Made by a program: the position numbers and the translations under genes. 64,000 nt of DNA from assembly GCA_022385755.1 (NCBI GenBank), contig MU278355.1, positions 1,182,974-1,246,973 on the forward strand, written 5' to 3'. This DNA is from Trametopsis cervina (lineage: Eukaryota; Basidiomycota; Agaricomycetes; Polyporales; Irpicaceae). Positions within the stretch are counted from its first letter, which is position 1, and the number at the start of each line of letters is the position of its first letter. The notes beneath the pieces were generated by a model. It was not told the origin of the DNA and made no database searches. It saw only the letters and a list, made by a program, of their open reading frames with translations. Positions 62,051 through 64,000 of this stretch are shown one piece after another.

Positions 62051-62765
62051 TTAACCCTCGACATAGACACCATTTGCATCTATCTGTCAGTGTGAGATCG
62101 CACGGTTAGCTCGCGCCCATGACCGGATGTCACGTACCTGTCGTTTCGAACGCGACCAACACTCTTCCGTGGTGTCCATCTGGACCAAAGGGGTCTCTAA
62201 GTTCACGACTACCTCAACACGCCTCCGCTCGATCATCCACATATCCTGTGGTACTGCGCCAAACACGTCCGTGCCTGCGCCGGGATGGGGCGGCCGCTCC
62301 GCGCCCTGCCTTGTTACCACTCTGATGTTATGAGAGGACTCCTGACGTTTGGACGTACGTAGAGCAAAGATAAAGATTTCATTCTTCCAGAGTTTAGGAC
62401 TGTCTATGAGTATAAGCTCAGAGTTATACGCTGAGTATAAGTTAATACTATAGCTGCCACGAGCGAAATAAAAGAGCGACGTACACTAGTATCTTCTTGA
62501 CCAAAGAGGATGTGGGTGTCTGATACGGTAGACTGGAACACTACTTGCTCGCCCATCTTGATCATCATTGGGTATTTGGTGATGATCTTTTCAGAATCGA
62601 GGTGAGCCCCTCCTGCCGCACACTTGTCATGTGTGGATTCAGACGAAGAAGGATATCCTCAGTCGCCTGTTGCTGTTCGATCACCGGTTTGCGGGGTCCT
62701 CACATGTTACGCACCGAGCGCCCTTCGTAGTCAGTGGCTGGTTCACGCAGCTCCGTAACGGACAT
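62051..62765 (-). CDS. Small conserved-looking protein of unknown function
   Basis: I do not recognise the family. Coding is supported by exons that join well. A segment containing KIITKYPMMIKMGEQVVFQS and SDTHILFGQEDT is followed by a 56-nt intron (62431-62486) with a TATTAAC branch site and CAG acceptor. A long exon follows with YNSELILIDSPKLWKNEIFI, GTDVFGAVPQDMWM and RRRVEVVVNLETPLVQMDTT. A second intron leads to the last codons (IDANGVYVEG, stop at 62051). The proposed start at 62765 (MSVTELREPATDYEGRS) is the weakest part, since the join to the next exon is not unique. The product is about 170-190 residues, mixed charged, with no membrane segment. It is divergent from the SNARE gene. 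Confidence 0.6.
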
Positions 62766-62793
62766 GACCGACAGGTCCCCTCCTTCCACGACA

Positions 62794-63660
62794 ATGGCGA
62801 CCCTCGCCAAGCTAACATCGCTTTCAACGCAAACACTTTCTTTACTGCTCGAACAACAGCGCCTACAGACCATCACGACAGGCCCAAATGCGACGTCACT
62901 TCACCTACCACAAATCACACGGAATCTCCAGCAGTTACGCACTGGGATCTTGGGGTTGGAGGAGAAAGAGGGCCGCACGGAAGCTGTCAAACTTCTCAGA
63001 AGCCAGTATGAAAGAATGAGGAACATGCTCGGGACGGAGGGAGAGAATGCAGGAGTACATAGGCGCGTACCAGAGGTTCTGTTAGTCACACGAGAACTGA
63101 ACGAATCTCGTCGTCGCGTAGTTTGCTGGATACACCGCCAGCATCGGAACCCATTAGTCCTGCGGCCTCATCGTCGTCACTGACCGGAGTGAAATCCCCT
63201 TCAATTCAGCCGTCGCGTCTGTCCGATTCATCCCCGGCGGGGTTCTACAGCGATAATCCATATGCACCGTATTCCGATGACCCTGAGGCGACCGAGCCCT
63301 CAACACATGAACTACTACAAGCTCAACGGCATACGATGGACGAGCAAGACGTCCGCCTGGATCATCTTGCCCACTCTATTGGTCGGCAACGAGACCTATC
63401 GCTCCAGATAAATGATGAAATCGACGTACATCAAGGGTTGCTGGAGGAGATGGACGAGGAACTTGACCGGACGGGGAACCGGTTAAGTCAAGCCAGGAGA
63501 TCCCTCGATCGTGTGGCGAAGGGAGCAAAAGAGAACAGTAAGTTGATACGCATCGCTGCATCAGCCCCTACTGAGCCGTTTCCCGTCCTCAGGTTCAACT
63601 GTGATGATAGGGCTCATCATATTTGTCCTTCTCATTCTGATCATTGTGTTTAAGACATGA
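62794..63660 (+). CDS. SYN8: Qc-SNARE of the Syn8/syntaxin-8 type
   Basis: This endosomal or late-Golgi membrane-fusion SNARE has 256 residues. It begins MATLAKLTSLSTQTLSLLLE, an N-terminal helical region, then a Ser/Pro-rich linker. The SNARE motif runs from about residue 170 (MDEQDVRLDHLAHSIGRQRD) through INDEIDVHQGLLEEMDEEL to DRTGNRLSQARRSLDRVAKG. It is followed by a single C-terminal membrane helix (VMIGLIIFVLLILIIVF) and KT. Three exons join in phase: 62794-63080, 63122-63537 and 63593-63660. An in-frame ATG ten codons earlier (62764) is possible. The predicted central layer residue aligns to His rather than Gln, see findings. Confidence 0.88.
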
Positions 63661-64000
63661 GGTCTATTGCTTTCATGGCCTATGACGATGCGTTTCCCAC
63701 CTATTCACTGTTTGTTTCACATACTTATTCTATAATTTCGTGCCACTAGTATACCAGGACAACACATGCTCCTATACACGACGAAATGTTAATCAGCTTT
63801 TCATTCGTTCTTCTGGAGATGTGTAGATTGATTTATTGCTCTGCCACATCACCAGCCATTGCGCAAGCTCCCGACGCTTGCACGATATTCACCATCGCAG
63901 CCACGGTGCCAACGATGCATTCTAGGACCCAGTGTCACTCGTGAGCATCGACAATCAATGGCTGGTTAGCAACCAAACCATACCTTCCTTCCGTGCCAAG
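63661..64000. other. Right edge, possible 3' exon of a minus-strand gene
   Basis: The SNARE 3' flank comes first. At the edge, the minus strand has a short open stretch ending in a stop at 63834 (reading IVGTVAAMVNIVQASGACAM before AGDVAEQ). It is preceded by a TTGCTAACC branch-like site and an AG. This could be the last exon of a gene that continues beyond the window, but the frame is ambiguous and I cannot name it. Confidence 0.25.

Noticed and set aside
1..64000. tRNA genes, transposon ends and secondary-metabolite clusters
   Set aside because: I looked for B-box-like GGTTCGANTC sites with matching arms, for reverse-transcriptase or transposase motifs, and for PKS/NRPS/terpene core genes. 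None was convincing. The P450, SDR, OYE and Zn2Cys6 genes are scattered among housekeeping genes.

Overview
The window is nuclear DNA of a filamentous fungus, most likely a mushroom-forming basidiomycete (Agaricomycotina). Nearly every gene is cut by many 45-65 nt introns with GT...AG ends and CTRAC-like branch sites, exons can be very short (7 and 15 nt), and the gene families are fungal: GH3 with PA14, DUF1793 glutaminase, DUR3 urea permease, thaumatin-like and expansin-like wall proteins, Zn2Cys6 factor, P450 and paired old yellow enzymes. I saw no tRNA, rRNA, CRISPR array, intact transposon or virus-like gene.

Layout. 1-6137 holds no convincing gene, only pyrimidine-rich, repeat-rich DNA. 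6138-13960 is a run of minus-strand genes: glycyl-tRNA synthetase with an apparent built-in mitochondrial form, an LDB17/SPIN90 actin regulator, and a thaumatin-like protein with a GPI-type tail. An expansin-like gene diverges from the last. 15975-24586 holds the TORC1 regulator IML1 with two old yellow enzyme paralogues on either side in opposite orientation. 24804-34110 holds DUR3, a class I glutamine amidotransferase-like gene, a non-canonical poly(A)/uridylyl transferase with a possible mitochondrial leader, and eIF3l. 34375-42023 holds a GH3 beta-glucosidase, a short-chain dehydrogenase and a Zn2Cys6 transcription factor.

42024-50026 is an 8 kb gene-poor stretch interrupted only by a small DUF1348 gene (45334-46001). 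It contains two families of old, diverged tandem repeats. 50027-63660 resumes with a P450, a Gfd2/YDR514C-type exonuclease-fold protein, a C2H2 zinc-finger protein, a GtaA-type glutaminase-like ectoprotein with a C-terminal membrane anchor, a small unrecognised gene, and a Syn8-type Qc-SNARE whose start lies almost on top of its neighbour's.

Most genes are ordinary housekeeping or lifestyle genes, and I found no convincing new multi-gene system. Mild functional themes are nitrogen acquisition and sensing (IML1, DUR3, glutaminase-like, amidotransferase-like) and wall remodelling (thaumatin-like/expansin-like pair). The more unusual signals are the dual-start GlyRS, the 7-nt microexon, the repeat arrays, apparent substitutions at key sites of the exonuclease and the SNARE, and near-overlapping divergent starts. 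All exon joins were read by eye. Spans run from start to stop codon and include introns.
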